Shown here: positions 43,441 to 51,766 of the stretch, in pieces
How the letters are laid out: each line of letters starts with the position of its first letter
Numbering within the stretch: position 1 is the first letter of the stretch
Assembly (NCBI RefSeq): GCF_039941015.1
Contig: NZ_JBDVFI010000045.1
Origin: Sedimentitalea sp039941015
GTDB taxonomy: Bacteria > Pseudomonadota > Alphaproteobacteria > Rhodobacterales > Rhodobacteraceae
DNA length: 64,000 nucleotides
Direction: 5' to 3' (one strand)
The notes under the pieces: generated by a model
What the model was told of the DNA's origin: nothing
The model's database searches: none
What the model saw: only the letters and a program-made list of their open reading frames with translations
Program-made: the position numbers and the translations under genes

Positions 43441-44847
43441 ATGAGAAATTCACTGACTCTGCTGTCATCAGCGTCCGCAGCGGTTCTCGCACTTGGGATG
43501 TCATCGGCGCAGGCCGATACCGAATTGACGTTTGTCTGGCACGCCGGGACCTGTGCTGACGCATTGCTTGAAATCAGCAAGGATTATCCCGACACATCCG
43601 TGACAATTGTTCCGGCACTGGTCCCCTATGGCCCCGAATGGCACAACAAGATCGCATCCGAATTCGCCATTCAGGGTGACGGGTTCGACTTTGCGATGTG
43701 GGACAGCCAATCCACCGCTGAATTTGCTGGTGGCGGACATGCAGTCAACCTGAACGAAGTCTTTGAAAATTCTGCTGTGCTCTCAGCAGACCTGTTCCCA
43801 TCCGCCTCGCTCTCGCAGTACGGTGAATATCCGGACAATTCTGGCCAGTTTTACGGCCTGCCGATGAACCAGGACGCCTATGGCCTGATGTATCGCCGTG
43901 ATCTGTTTGAAGACCCTGACGAACAGGCGGCGTTCAAGGAAAAATACGGCCGCGATCTGACCGTTCCGGAAACCTATCAGGAGGCGATGGAAGTCGCCGA
44001 ATTCTTTACCCGCCCGGACGAGGGTCTGTATGGCTGGGGCCAGATGGGCGGACGCGAGTACGATTTTGCGACGACGGCATCCAACTCATTCCTGTGGTCC
44101 TTTGGCGGCGAACTCTACAACCCCGAAACATTCGAGGTGCAGGGCTATCTGAACTCGCCCGCATCGATCGAAGGTGTGCAGGCCTATGTCGACATGTTCA
44201 AATACGGCCCTCCGGGTGCCGGCAGCTGGGGCTTTGACGAAGTCAACGCCGCATTCCAGCAAGGCCAGTTGGCGATGGCGATGCAGTGGTTCTACTTCAA
44301 CGGCTCCAACGCCGATCCTGAGGTCAACCGCTTTGCCGACAGCACCGCCTTCGGCATCCTGCCTGGCGCAATCGGCAGCGATGGCAAGTTCCGTCGCCAA
44401 TTCTCGGTCGGTGGTCAGGGCATGGGGATCAACAAGTATTCCGAGAAACTGCCAGAACTCGTTGCCTTTATGGAGTGGTACTTTCAGCCCGAACAACAGG
44501 CGCGGTATGCCGCTGTTTGTCAGACCGGCCTGCAAAGCGTTCTTGAAAGCGCGGACTGGCAAGGCTTGAACAGCTATAACGCCCAGTTCTCGACCGCGTT
44601 GCAGTATCTGAACGACTATTGGCACCTGCCGGAATACCCAGTGCTGCTTGACCAGTTGCAGGAAGAAATCAGCAACGCCATCACTGGCACCAAGACCGTC
44701 GAAGAAGCGTTGACGGATGCCGCCAACCGGCATGAAAGAACGCTGCAACGGGCCGGATACGAGATCAAGCGCGGGGACAGCACACCCGACGTGCCTGATC
44801 AGATGATCACGCCCGTTGGGATGGACAGCGTCGTTCCCGCGAACTGA
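43441..44847 (+). CDS. ABC sugar/polyol importer, substrate-binding protein
   Basis: The 468-residue protein has a Sec signal peptide (SASAAVLALGMSSAQA) and the family 1 extracellular solute-binding fold: LTFVWHAGTC, PALVPYGPEWHNKIASEFA, and the ligand-cleft and hinge segments YGLPMNQDAYGLMYRRDLF and LAMAMQWFYFNG. Proteins of this size and type bind oligosaccharides, polyols or glycerol-like ligands. I start at ATG 43441 because GGAGGAGG lies seven bases upstream; a longer frame to 43369 would remove the signal from the N-terminus. It is the first gene of a rightward operon reaching 53722. Confidence 0.92.
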   Translation: MRNSLTLLSSASAAVLALGMSSAQADTELTFVWHAGTCADALLEISKDYPDTSVTIVPALVPYGPEWHNKIASEFAIQGDGFDFAMWDSQSTAEFAGGGHAVNLNEVFENSAVLSADLFPSASLSQYGEYPDNSGQFYGLPMNQDAYGLMYRRDLFEDPDEQAAFKEKYGRDLTVPETYQEAMEVAEFFTRPDEGLYGWGQMGGREYDFATTASNSFLWSFGGELYNPETFEVQGYLNSPASIEGVQAYVDMFKYGPPGAGSWGFDEVNAAFQQGQLAMAMQWFYFNGSNADPEVNRFADSTAFGILPGAIGSDGKFRRQFSVGGQGMGINKYSEKLPELVAFMEWYFQPEQQARYAAVCQTGLQSVLESADWQGLNSYNAQFSTALQYLNDYWHLPEYPVLLDQLQEEISNAITGTKTVEEALTDAANRHERTLQRAGYEIKRGDSTPDVPDQMITPVGMDSVVPAN

Positions 44848-44925
44848 CCTTTCCGCCCAAAGATCCGCGTGCGCACGCAAACTCTCCCCTGAGCGAGCAC
44901 ACGCGGATCTCTACGGCCAGCGCAT

Positions 44926-45834
44926 ATGCACTGGCTGACCAAACTCCTGAATGGTGATGTCATGCACGATGCAAAACAGGCCCGATCCCGCCATTTGTCC
45001 CGCTGGCTGATGTTGGCGCTGCTTGGCGCGTATACATTCTTTAACCTCGGGCCAATCTTCTGGTTGATCATTTCATCCCTCAAAGGTCGCGCCGACCTGT
45101 TCGCGATGCCGCCCAAATGGGTGTTTGACATCGACCTGACGGGATACCAGAGCGTTTTTGGCGTGGGCGCAGCGCGAGGGACTGCTTCGGCCTATGGGGT
45201 CACCGATGCCCTGATCAACAGTGTCATCGTTTCCTGCAGCGGCACGTTCATTGCCGTTCTTCTGGGCACGCTTGCGGGCTATGTCTGCTCGCGGTTTGAT
45301 TTTCGCGGCAAAGGCGATTTCCTGTTCTTTGTCCTGTCTACACGGATGCTGCCCCCAGTCGCGGTGCTGGTGTTCTATCACCTGATGTTCGCGCGGCTTG
45401 GTCTGGCAGATACCAAAACCGGCCTGATCTTTGTCGCAATCTTCGCCAATGTTGGTCTGGCAACATGGATCATGAAGGGCTTTTTCGACGGCGTCCCCAA
45501 ACAGGTCGAACAGATCGCGATGGTCAGCGGCTACACCCGCATGTACGCCTTCATTCGCCTTGTCCTCCCGATGGTACGCGGCGGTATCGCGGCAACGGCG
45601 GGGTTCTGCTTTATCTTCGCATGGAACGAATTCGCATTCGCCTCGATCCTGACCACCACCAAGGCCAAGACGCTGCCGGTCAAGATCTCTGCCGCATCGG
45701 GCGCGACGGGCATCGAATGGACCCAGATCATGTCGGCGGGCGTTGTCCTTATCATTCCGGTGCTGATCTTTTTCTACCTGATCCGCAAACACCTGTTGAT
45801 GGGGATGACCTTTGGCATCCTGGGCCGGAGCTGA
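44926..45834 (+). CDS. ABC importer permease, MalG-like
   Basis: The 302-residue inner-membrane protein has six helices and the EAA-type loop that docks the ATPase: EQIAMVSGYTRMYAFIRLVL, with G at the conserved place. The C-terminus (LIRKHLLMGMTFGILG) is typical of MalG/UgpE-type permeases. The start could be 44926 or ATG 44962; neither has a strong site, and the first helix begins only around residue 25. It is followed three bases later by the MalF-like permease. Unusually, the MalG-like gene comes first. Confidence 0.9.
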   Translation: MHWLTKLLNGDVMHDAKQARSRHLSRWLMLALLGAYTFFNLGPIFWLIISSLKGRADLFAMPPKWVFDIDLTGYQSVFGVGAARGTASAYGVTDALINSVIVSCSGTFIAVLLGTLAGYVCSRFDFRGKGDFLFFVLSTRMLPPVAVLVFYHLMFARLGLADTKTGLIFVAIFANVGLATWIMKGFFDGVPKQVEQIAMVSGYTRMYAFIRLVLPMVRGGIAATAGFCFIFAWNEFAFASILTTTKAKTLPVKISAASGATGIEWTQIMSAGVVLIIPVLIFFYLIRKHLLMGMTFGILGRS

Positions 45835-45837
45835 ACC

Positions 45838-46761
45838 ATGACCCAGACTTCCTATTCAGACACTTCCATGGCACCGCTCAAATCCCGATCCAGTGGCCGA
45901 TTGATGATCTTCGGATTTCTGTCGCCAACCCTGATCATCCTGCTGTTTATGGTCGCCTACCCGATCTTTTCCCTGATCTGGTACAGTTTTCACCAGTTCT
46001 CCGCACTCAAGCCGAACCAGGGTTTCCAATATGTAGGGCTTGAGAACTACACGTACCTCCTAGACGATCCCTCGTTGTGGAAACGCTTCATCTTTACCGG
46101 AAAGTTCGTCTTTGTCTGCGTCAGCGTGCAAATGGTCCTCGGCATCTTCGTCGGCTATCGCCTGCAAAAGGCATTTCGGGGACGTGACCTGATCTTTACC
46201 CTCTTGATGATGCCGATGATGCTGTCCCCCGTCGTTGTCGGATTTCTGTGGCGCTATATGCTGAATTCAGAATGGGGGATCGTGAACTACATGATCTCGC
46301 TGACCGGGCTGGAAAAGGTCAGCTGGCTCAGCCAGACCACACCGGCCCTGTTCGCGGCGGCGGCGGCGGACACATGGATGTGGACCCCGTTCATCATCCT
46401 GTTAGCGACGGCAGCGTTCCGGGGCATCCCCGACACGATCTATGAGGCCGCCGAGGTGGATGGCGCCAGCCCTGCCTATGTCTTCTTTCGCGTCACCTTG
46501 CCGATGTCGGCGCCGGTGCTGTTCATCGCACTGATCCTGCGCCTGATCGATAGCTTCAAGCAATATGACCTGTTCTTTGCACTCACCGGCGGCGGGCCCG
46601 GGTCGAGCACCGAGACCGTCTCCTTTGCGGTGGCAAAACGGGCCTTCAACTATTTTTACACCGGTGAAGCTTCGGCGCTGGCGGTGATCCTGCTGTTCAT
46701 CATCATCGGCCTGTCGATGATCCTGGTGCGGCACCTCAACAAGATGGGGGAAAAGTACTAA
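45838..46761 (+). CDS. ABC importer permease, MalF-like
   Basis: The 307-residue protein has six helices and a canonical EAA motif: YEAAEVDGASPAYVFFRVTL followed by PM. The signature LMMPMMLSPVVVGFLWRYML lies in helix 3. It pairs with the MalG-like permease to form the transmembrane channel; the two ATPase genes follow directly. It has only the usual short periplasmic loop 2, so it is a UgpA-type rather than a full MalF. The substrate cannot be read from it. Confidence 0.92.
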   Translation: MTQTSYSDTSMAPLKSRSSGRLMIFGFLSPTLIILLFMVAYPIFSLIWYSFHQFSALKPNQGFQYVGLENYTYLLDDPSLWKRFIFTGKFVFVCVSVQMVLGIFVGYRLQKAFRGRDLIFTLLMMPMMLSPVVVGFLWRYMLNSEWGIVNYMISLTGLEKVSWLSQTTPALFAAAAADTWMWTPFIILLATAAFRGIPDTIYEAAEVDGASPAYVFFRVTLPMSAPVLFIALILRLIDSFKQYDLFFALTGGGPGSSTETVSFAVAKRAFNYFYTGEASALAVILLFIIIGLSMILVRHLNKMGEKY

Positions 46762-46763
46762 CC

Positions 46764-47852
46764 ATGGCCAAGGTTGAACTCAAAAACCTGACGATCAAAT
46801 TCGGCGCGTTCACGGCGGTAAAAGATGTGAACCTGACGATCAACGATGGCGAATTTGTCGTTTATCTTGGCCCATCCGGCTGCGGTAAGACGACAACGCT
46901 GCGTGCCGTCGCCGGCTTGCAGGGCACCACGACCGGCGACATCCTGTTTGACGGGCAACGGGTGAACGACCTGACGGCCAGTGAGCGCAACATCGCGATG
47001 GTGTTTCAGTTCGTGTCGCTCTACCCGCATCTCAGCATTGCCGAAAATATCGTGTTCCCGCTCAAGGCGCGCGGCCTCAAACGCGCCGAGATTGCCCGAA
47101 AGCTGGATTGGGTCACTGAAATCTTCAAACTCGGCGACGAGTTGAAACGCTATCCCGGCGCATTGGCCCCCGGCACAACGCAAAAGGTCGCGCTGGCACG
47201 TGCGGTCGTGCGGGAACCAGCGGTTCTGCTACTGGATGAGCCCTTGTCCGCAATTGATGAACAATTCCGCGAGGAAATGCGGTGGGAACTTGGCCATCTG
47301 CAAAGGGAGCTCGGCGTCACCACGATCTATGTGACCCACGACCAACGCGAGGCGATGTCGCTGGCAGATCGGATCGTGCTGATGAACGACAGCAGGATCG
47401 TGCAGGTCGATAAACCGCATGACCTGTTCTTTGATCCAAATTCGGTTTTTGCAGGGCAGTTCATCGGCTCTCCCAGCATGAACTTTATGGATCTGAACCC
47501 GGTGTCGGGCGGATACAGGCTCGGCAACAGCGATATCATCCTGTCGGACAAGGCTGTGCCGGATGTCGTGCGGCGGTCACACAACCCGGTGCGGATGGGG
47601 CTGCGCCCACGCGACTTGCAGCTTGTCGACGAACCGCCAGAAGTTGGTATAGATGTGACGGTGGATGACATTTTCTCGGTCGGGCGCGAGCGTTACTTTT
47701 CGTTTCGGGTTGGCGACGACATTGCTCAGGGCATCGACGTGCGATCCGACGCAGCCGGACAGGGTCACAACATCGCAATCCGCCCCGAGGGGCTGGTGTT
47801 CTTTGACGGAAAATCCGGTGATCGGATCGCGACATTGGGAGCAGGCGCATGA
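46764..47852 (+). CDS. ABC importer ATPase 1, with altered signature motif
   Basis: The 362-residue protein has a complete nucleotide-binding core: Walker A GPSGCGKT (36-43), Q-loop Gln82, Walker B LLLDEP (155-160), D-loop SAID and switch His192, followed by a TOBE-type C-terminal domain. The signature motif, normally LSGGQ, is LAPGTTQ at 134-140. It shares the operon with a second ATPase, so the importer probably uses a heterodimer in which the altered signature makes one of two ATP sites weak. The gene starts three bases after the permease and overlaps ATPase 2. Confidence 0.92.
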   Translation: MAKVELKNLTIKFGAFTAVKDVNLTINDGEFVVYLGPSGCGKTTTLRAVAGLQGTTTGDILFDGQRVNDLTASERNIAMVFQFVSLYPHLSIAENIVFPLKARGLKRAEIARKLDWVTEIFKLGDELKRYPGALAPGTTQKVALARAVVREPAVLLLDEPLSAIDEQFREEMRWELGHLQRELGVTTIYVTHDQREAMSLADRIVLMNDSRIVQVDKPHDLFFDPNSVFAGQFIGSPSMNFMDLNPVSGGYRLGNSDIILSDKAVPDVVRRSHNPVRMGLRPRDLQLVDEPPEVGIDVTVDDIFSVGRERYFSFRVGDDIAQGIDVRSDAAGQGHNIAIRPEGLVFFDGKSGDRIATLGAGA

Positions 47853-48964
47853 CCGAAAGCCTGCTGAAACTTCAAGGCGTGAAGAAAGCCTACAAGGGTC
47901 TCCCCGCCCTGCGCGGCATCGACCTCGAAGTACATCGCAACGAAATCTTTGCCCTGCTTGGGCCAACAGGCGCGGGCAAGAGTTCAACCATACAGGCGAC
48001 CGCCGGTTTGTTGGATCTGGACGCGGGCGAGGTTTTTCTGGGTGGGCGCAACGTGACCGATGCGGACCCGTCGGCGCGGGATCTTTCGATTGTGTTCGAG
48101 GGCTTTAACCTGCTGCCGGTCCTCAATGTGTTTGACAACATCGCCTTTGCCCTGCGCTCGCCTACCTACCGCGAAGACGAGGCCGAGATCACGCGCCGGG
48201 TGCAGCACACAGCCGAACTGCTGCGGATATCGCAACATCTGGATCGTGATGTCGAAACCCTGTCAGGCGGTGAGAAGCAACGGGTGGCGATTGCCCGCGC
48301 CCTGGTGCGGCAACCCAGCATGTTCCTGCTGGATGAACCGCTTTCCGCGCTTGACCTGAAGCTGCGCGAGGGGTTGCGATCAGAGCTGCGGCAAATCCAT
48401 CGCGAGCAGAATTCGACCATGCTCTACGCCACGCACGACTATCATGGTGCCATCTCGATCGCGGATCGTATCGGCATCATCAACGATGGTCGGATCCTGC
48501 AATCCGGCACCATAGAAGAGATTTTCGCCGCCCCCGCCAGCGCCGCCGTCGGGCGCCTGATCGGCAGCCCTGCCATGGCGTTCTTCGACGTTCGCACCGA
48601 GGGCGACGAGATCATGATAAAGGGCTGCGACCAGCGCCTGCACCTTTCGCAATTTGGTCGGACAGGCCCTGGGGCAAGCGAATTCGAGCTGGGCGTCTGG
48701 CCCGAAGACATTGAACTGGTGGATGCCGGGGCCGCGAGGTCCAACAACGCCACGGTCTATGCCGTCGACAACCGCGGGTATGAATCTGCTGCCCAGATCC
48801 AGTTCTCCGGAGGGGTATTCCGCAAGGTTCTTGCCGAAGGGACAACCCTGCATCAGGGCGAAGCCTGCGGGTTCCGACTGGCCGAAGGTGCCGGTTTCCT
48901 GTTCGACAAATCCAGCGGCGTCCGCGTGTCGCAAGTAAACGAAGGGGCCCCTCATGGTGTCTGA
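47849..48964 (+). CDS. ABC importer ATPase 2, with altered Q-loop
   Basis: The 371-residue protein has Walker A GPTGAGKS (38-45), a normal signature LSGGE (138-142), Walker B FLLDEP, D-loop SALD and the switch histidine in ATHDYHG. The Q-loop position reads VFEGFNLLP, so the expected glutamine is Glu84. The C-terminal half is a TOBE/regulatory domain. Paired with ATPase 1 it forms a likely heterodimer with one canonical site (Walker A of ATPase 1 with this signature) and one degenerate site. Both neighbouring genes overlap its ends. Confidence 0.92.
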   Translation: MTESLLKLQGVKKAYKGLPALRGIDLEVHRNEIFALLGPTGAGKSSTIQATAGLLDLDAGEVFLGGRNVTDADPSARDLSIVFEGFNLLPVLNVFDNIAFALRSPTYREDEAEITRRVQHTAELLRISQHLDRDVETLSGGEKQRVAIARALVRQPSMFLLDEPLSALDLKLREGLRSELRQIHREQNSTMLYATHDYHGAISIADRIGIINDGRILQSGTIEEIFAAPASAAVGRLIGSPAMAFFDVRTEGDEIMIKGCDQRLHLSQFGRTGPGASEFELGVWPEDIELVDAGAARSNNATVYAVDNRGYESAAQIQFSGGVFRKVLAEGTTLHQGEACGFRLAEGAGFLFDKSSGVRVSQVNEGAPHGV

Positions 48965-49148
48965 GACGCATCTGACAATCGCCTATCGCGTGGTCATCAC
49001 CTTGATCCTCGTCGGGTTTGCCATGCTGTGCCAACCCTTTTCGATGGCATTGTTTTCATTGGGGTTTCCGATTCTGATGGTCGGTGTTGTGGGCTTTATG
49101 ATTCTGGACCACATCCCCTCGAAACCCCCTATCAATCAGGAGAATTGA
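48954..49148 (+). CDS. Small two-helix membrane protein of the importer operon
   Basis: The 64-residue product has two hydrophobic helices (LTIAYRVVITLILVGFAML and SLGFPILMVGVVGFMIL) and a polar tail ending INQEN. It overlaps ATPase 2 by eleven bases and precedes dhaK by one base, so it is firmly inside the operon. Rhizobial glycerol ABC operons with two ATPases also carry a small membrane protein (DUF2160), though this one is shorter and I cannot confirm it as the same family. It may be an accessory subunit of the importer. Confidence 0.75.
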   Translation: MVSETHLTIAYRVVITLILVGFAMLCQPFSMALFSLGFPILMVGVVGFMILDHIPSKPPINQEN

Positions 49149-49149
49149 G

Positions 49150-50160
49150 TTGGCTCACGGACCCAAGAAAATTCTGAACGACCCGCGCAACGTTGTCGAA
49201 GAGATGCTGGAAGGGCTGACACTGGCCTATGATGGAACAGTAGAGCGGTTGCCCGGAACCGATGCTCTTGTCCGCACCGACCTGCCCGATGAAAAAGTGG
49301 CCCTGTTGATCGGCGGAGGCAGCGGGCACGAACCCATCTTCCACGGCTTTCTCGGCAAGAACATGGGCGACGGCGCCGCCTGTGGACAGGTGTTCGCAGC
49401 TCCATCACCCGACACGATCATAGAAGCCGCCAAGGCCGTGCATCGCGGCAAAGGCATCCTGTTTCTGTACGGCAATTACGCTGGCGACAACATGAACTTT
49501 GATATCGCCGCCGAGTTGCTGGACGAAGACGACGGAATCGACGTGCGCACAGTGCGCGTTGCCGACGACGTGGCCGCCGCGCCCCCCGAACGCGCCCACG
49601 ACCGGCGTGGAATTGCGGGCGACGTCTATGCCATCAAGATCGCAGGAGGGGCCGCACAGGAACTGGACACTCTGGACGAGGTCGAACGGGTTGCCCGCAA
49701 GGCCGTTGGCAATCTGCGATCCATGGGCGTTGCGGTGACGGCGGGGTCGATCCCTGAAACCGGGAAACTGACCTTTAAGCTGGCCGATGATGAAATCGAA
49801 ATCGGCATGGGCGCGCATGGCGAAGCCGGGATCGCCAAACAAAAGATCACCACCGCGGACGAGATCGCGGATCAATTGATGGAGAAGATCCTCGCAGATA
49901 TCGAACTCGCCTCGGGTGACGAAATCGCGCTGCTGATCAACAACCTCGGCGCAACAACGATGATGGAAATGCTGATCGTCAATCGCCGTATCCGCAAGAT
50001 TCTGGACGAACGCGGCATCAAGGTGCACCGCACCGATGTCGGCACCTGGCTCACGGTTCAGGAAATGGCCGGTTTTTCCGTCACGCTTCTGAAACTTGAT
50101 GACGAGCTGAAACACTATCTGGACATGCCCGCACGCTCGCTGGGCCTGTCAAACTGCTAG
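49150..50160 (+). CDS. dhaK: Dihydroxyacetone kinase-like subunit K
   Basis: The 336-residue protein matches the DhaK fold: GGGSGHEP at 55-62 and NYAGDNMNF at 109-117 hold the substrate, and H223 in GMGAHGEAG is the histidine that forms a covalent hemiaminal with the ketone substrate. It binds dihydroxyacetone or another short ketose. Together with the DhaL gene ten bases downstream it makes a complete kinase, and as no PTS-type DhaM is present it is probably ATP-dependent. In this operon the substrate could be a tetrulose or another ketose derived from the imported polyol. The start is a TTG with AGGAG upstream. Confidence 0.9.
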   Translation: MAHGPKKILNDPRNVVEEMLEGLTLAYDGTVERLPGTDALVRTDLPDEKVALLIGGGSGHEPIFHGFLGKNMGDGAACGQVFAAPSPDTIIEAAKAVHRGKGILFLYGNYAGDNMNFDIAAELLDEDDGIDVRTVRVADDVAAAPPERAHDRRGIAGDVYAIKIAGGAAQELDTLDEVERVARKAVGNLRSMGVAVTAGSIPETGKLTFKLADDEIEIGMGAHGEAGIAKQKITTADEIADQLMEKILADIELASGDEIALLINNLGATTMMEMLIVNRRIRKILDERGIKVHRTDVGTWLTVQEMAGFSVTLLKLDDELKHYLDMPARSLGLSNC

Positions 50161-50169
50161 GGGCACGAC

Positions 50170-50805
50170 ATGAGCACGGAACTGACCAACTCCCAAGTCA
50201 ACGAGATGCTGCAAGCGGTTGCGCAGGCCGTCATCGACAATGTGGATGTGCTGACCGACGCCGATCTGGCGACCGGCGACGGGGATCACGGCATCGGAAT
50301 GCGGCGCGGTTTTGAAGCGGTGACTGAAACGCTGCAAACGGCACCCGATCTGTCGGTGGAAGATGCGTTCAAGAAGACCGGCATGGCGATCATGTCCAAG
50401 ACCGGTGGCGCCGCCGGCGCAGTGTTCGGGACGCTGTTTCGCGGCGGGGCCAAAGCCTTTGCCGGTCACGATACGCTGAATACGGTCCGCTTCGGTGAAT
50501 TCCTGACTCTGTCCTGTGCCGCCGTGGCGAAACGGGGCGGCGTCGAGGAAGGCGCCAAAACCATGCTGGATGCTCTGGCTCCGGCAGCGCGTGCGGTTTC
50601 TGAGACGCAATCGGATGATCTGGTCGAGGCGTTTACCGCCGCCGAAACAGCCGCACGCGGTGGCGTTGAGGCGAGCAAGGCGATGATCGCCACGACTGGC
50701 AAGGCCCGATCATTGGGAGAACGCTCGATCGGGTATCCTGACCCGGGCGCGATCTCTGTTTCGATTATTCTGGGCGCGATGCGCTCCTATGGCGCCAGCC
50801 TCTAG
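50170..50805 (+). CDS. dhaL: Dihydroxyacetone kinase-like subunit L
   Basis: The 211-residue helical protein carries the nucleotide-binding signature of DhaL: D32, then GDGDHG at 36-41, whose aspartates coordinate Mg-ATP, and SKTGGAAGAVFG and SLGERSIGYPDPGA later on. It supplies the nucleotide site for the DhaK ketose. In ATP-dependent two-subunit kinases of this type DhaL binds ATP directly, whereas PTS-linked DhaL keeps ADP; no DhaM is found, which favours the first. The next gene starts within its last codons or just after. Confidence 0.9.
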   Translation: MSTELTNSQVNEMLQAVAQAVIDNVDVLTDADLATGDGDHGIGMRRGFEAVTETLQTAPDLSVEDAFKKTGMAIMSKTGGAAGAVFGTLFRGGAKAFAGHDTLNTVRFGEFLTLSCAAVAKRGGVEEGAKTMLDALAPAARAVSETQSDDLVEAFTAAETAARGGVEASKAMIATTGKARSLGERSIGYPDPGAISVSIILGAMRSYGASL

Positions 50806-50830
50806 CAGTCAAAGACCGAAAGGAACGATC

Positions 50831-51709
50831 ATGGCGGATCTCGACGATATCAAGGACGGCAAGGATTGGGGTGCAGACAGCCCTGCGGATACCAGTCAGT
50901 TCTTTCTGAAAGGCGCAGCGCATCACGACTGGGGCATGAAGGCACGGTTGTCGCAAATCTTCCGCCCTGAAACAGGCCGCACGGTGATGCTGGCGTTTGA
51001 TCACGGGTACTTTCAGGGGCCGACTACCGGGCTTGAACGGATTGATCTGACCATCGCGCCTCTGGCGCAGCACACGGATGTGCTGATGTGCACGCGCGGA
51101 GCTTTGCGGTCGGTGATCCCACCCGACGTGAATAAACCCGTGGTTCTGCGATGCAGTGCCGGTAACAGCATTCTGACCGAACTGTCCAACGAACTGGTCA
51201 GCGTCGATATCGAAGATGCGATCCGGCTGGGTGCATCCGGCATGGCGGCGCAGGTCTATATCGGGGCCGAGTTCGAGCACAAATCCATCGCCAATGTGGT
51301 CAAGCTGATCGACACCGGAACACGCTATGGCATTCCGACCATGGCCGTCACTGGTGTTGGTGCCGACATGGTGCGGGATGCGCGGTATTTTGGTCTGGCG
51401 ACCCGCATTGCCGCCGAGATCGGATCGCAGTTCGTGAAATCCTATTTCGTCGAGGACGGGTTTGAAAAGATCACGCTGGGATGCCCTGTGCCAATCGTGA
51501 TTGCGGGCGGCAAGAAACTGCCCGAACGCGATGCTCTCGAAATGGCCTATCGCGCAATAAATCAGGGCGCTGCCGGGGTCGACATGGGGCGCAACGTCTT
51601 TCAGTCGGAAAACCCGGTTGCCATGCTCAAGGCGCTAGAAGCGGTGGTGCATCATGATGCAACGGGCGCCGCAGCCTACGAACTGTTTCAGGATTCGGGC
51701 GCATCCTGA
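50831..51709 (+). CDS. LsrF-like class I aldolase/thiolase
   Basis: The 292-residue protein begins MADLDDIKDGKDWGAD, very close to Escherichia coli LsrF, which cleaves a phosphorylated AI-2 breakdown product (3-hydroxy-2,4-pentanedione-5-phosphate) with CoA. The catalytic lysine falls at K203 in QFVKSYFVEDG, the same number as in LsrF; IAGGKKLPERDALEMAYRAI and GVDMGRNVFQSENP bind the phosphate. I start at ATG 50831 after AAAGGAA. No LsrK, LsrG or LsrB-type protein is present, so AI-2 degradation is not supported; a related aldol or thiolytic step on a ketose phosphate is more likely. Confidence 0.85.
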   Translation: MADLDDIKDGKDWGADSPADTSQFFLKGAAHHDWGMKARLSQIFRPETGRTVMLAFDHGYFQGPTTGLERIDLTIAPLAQHTDVLMCTRGALRSVIPPDVNKPVVLRCSAGNSILTELSNELVSVDIEDAIRLGASGMAAQVYIGAEFEHKSIANVVKLIDTGTRYGIPTMAVTGVGADMVRDARYFGLATRIAAEIGSQFVKSYFVEDGFEKITLGCPVPIVIAGGKKLPERDALEMAYRAINQGAAGVDMGRNVFQSENPVAMLKALEAVVHHDATGAAAYELFQDSGAS

Positions 51710-51766
51710 CGCCTTCTTTCCAGCCAGCTTTGGCCGATGGGGCCCCCAGAAATTCGAGGTACGACC

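Noticed and set aside
50831..51709. AI-2 (lsr) degradation pathway
   Set aside because: The enzyme resembles LsrF closely, but LsrK, LsrG and an LsrB-type receptor are absent and the kinase is of DhaKL type.
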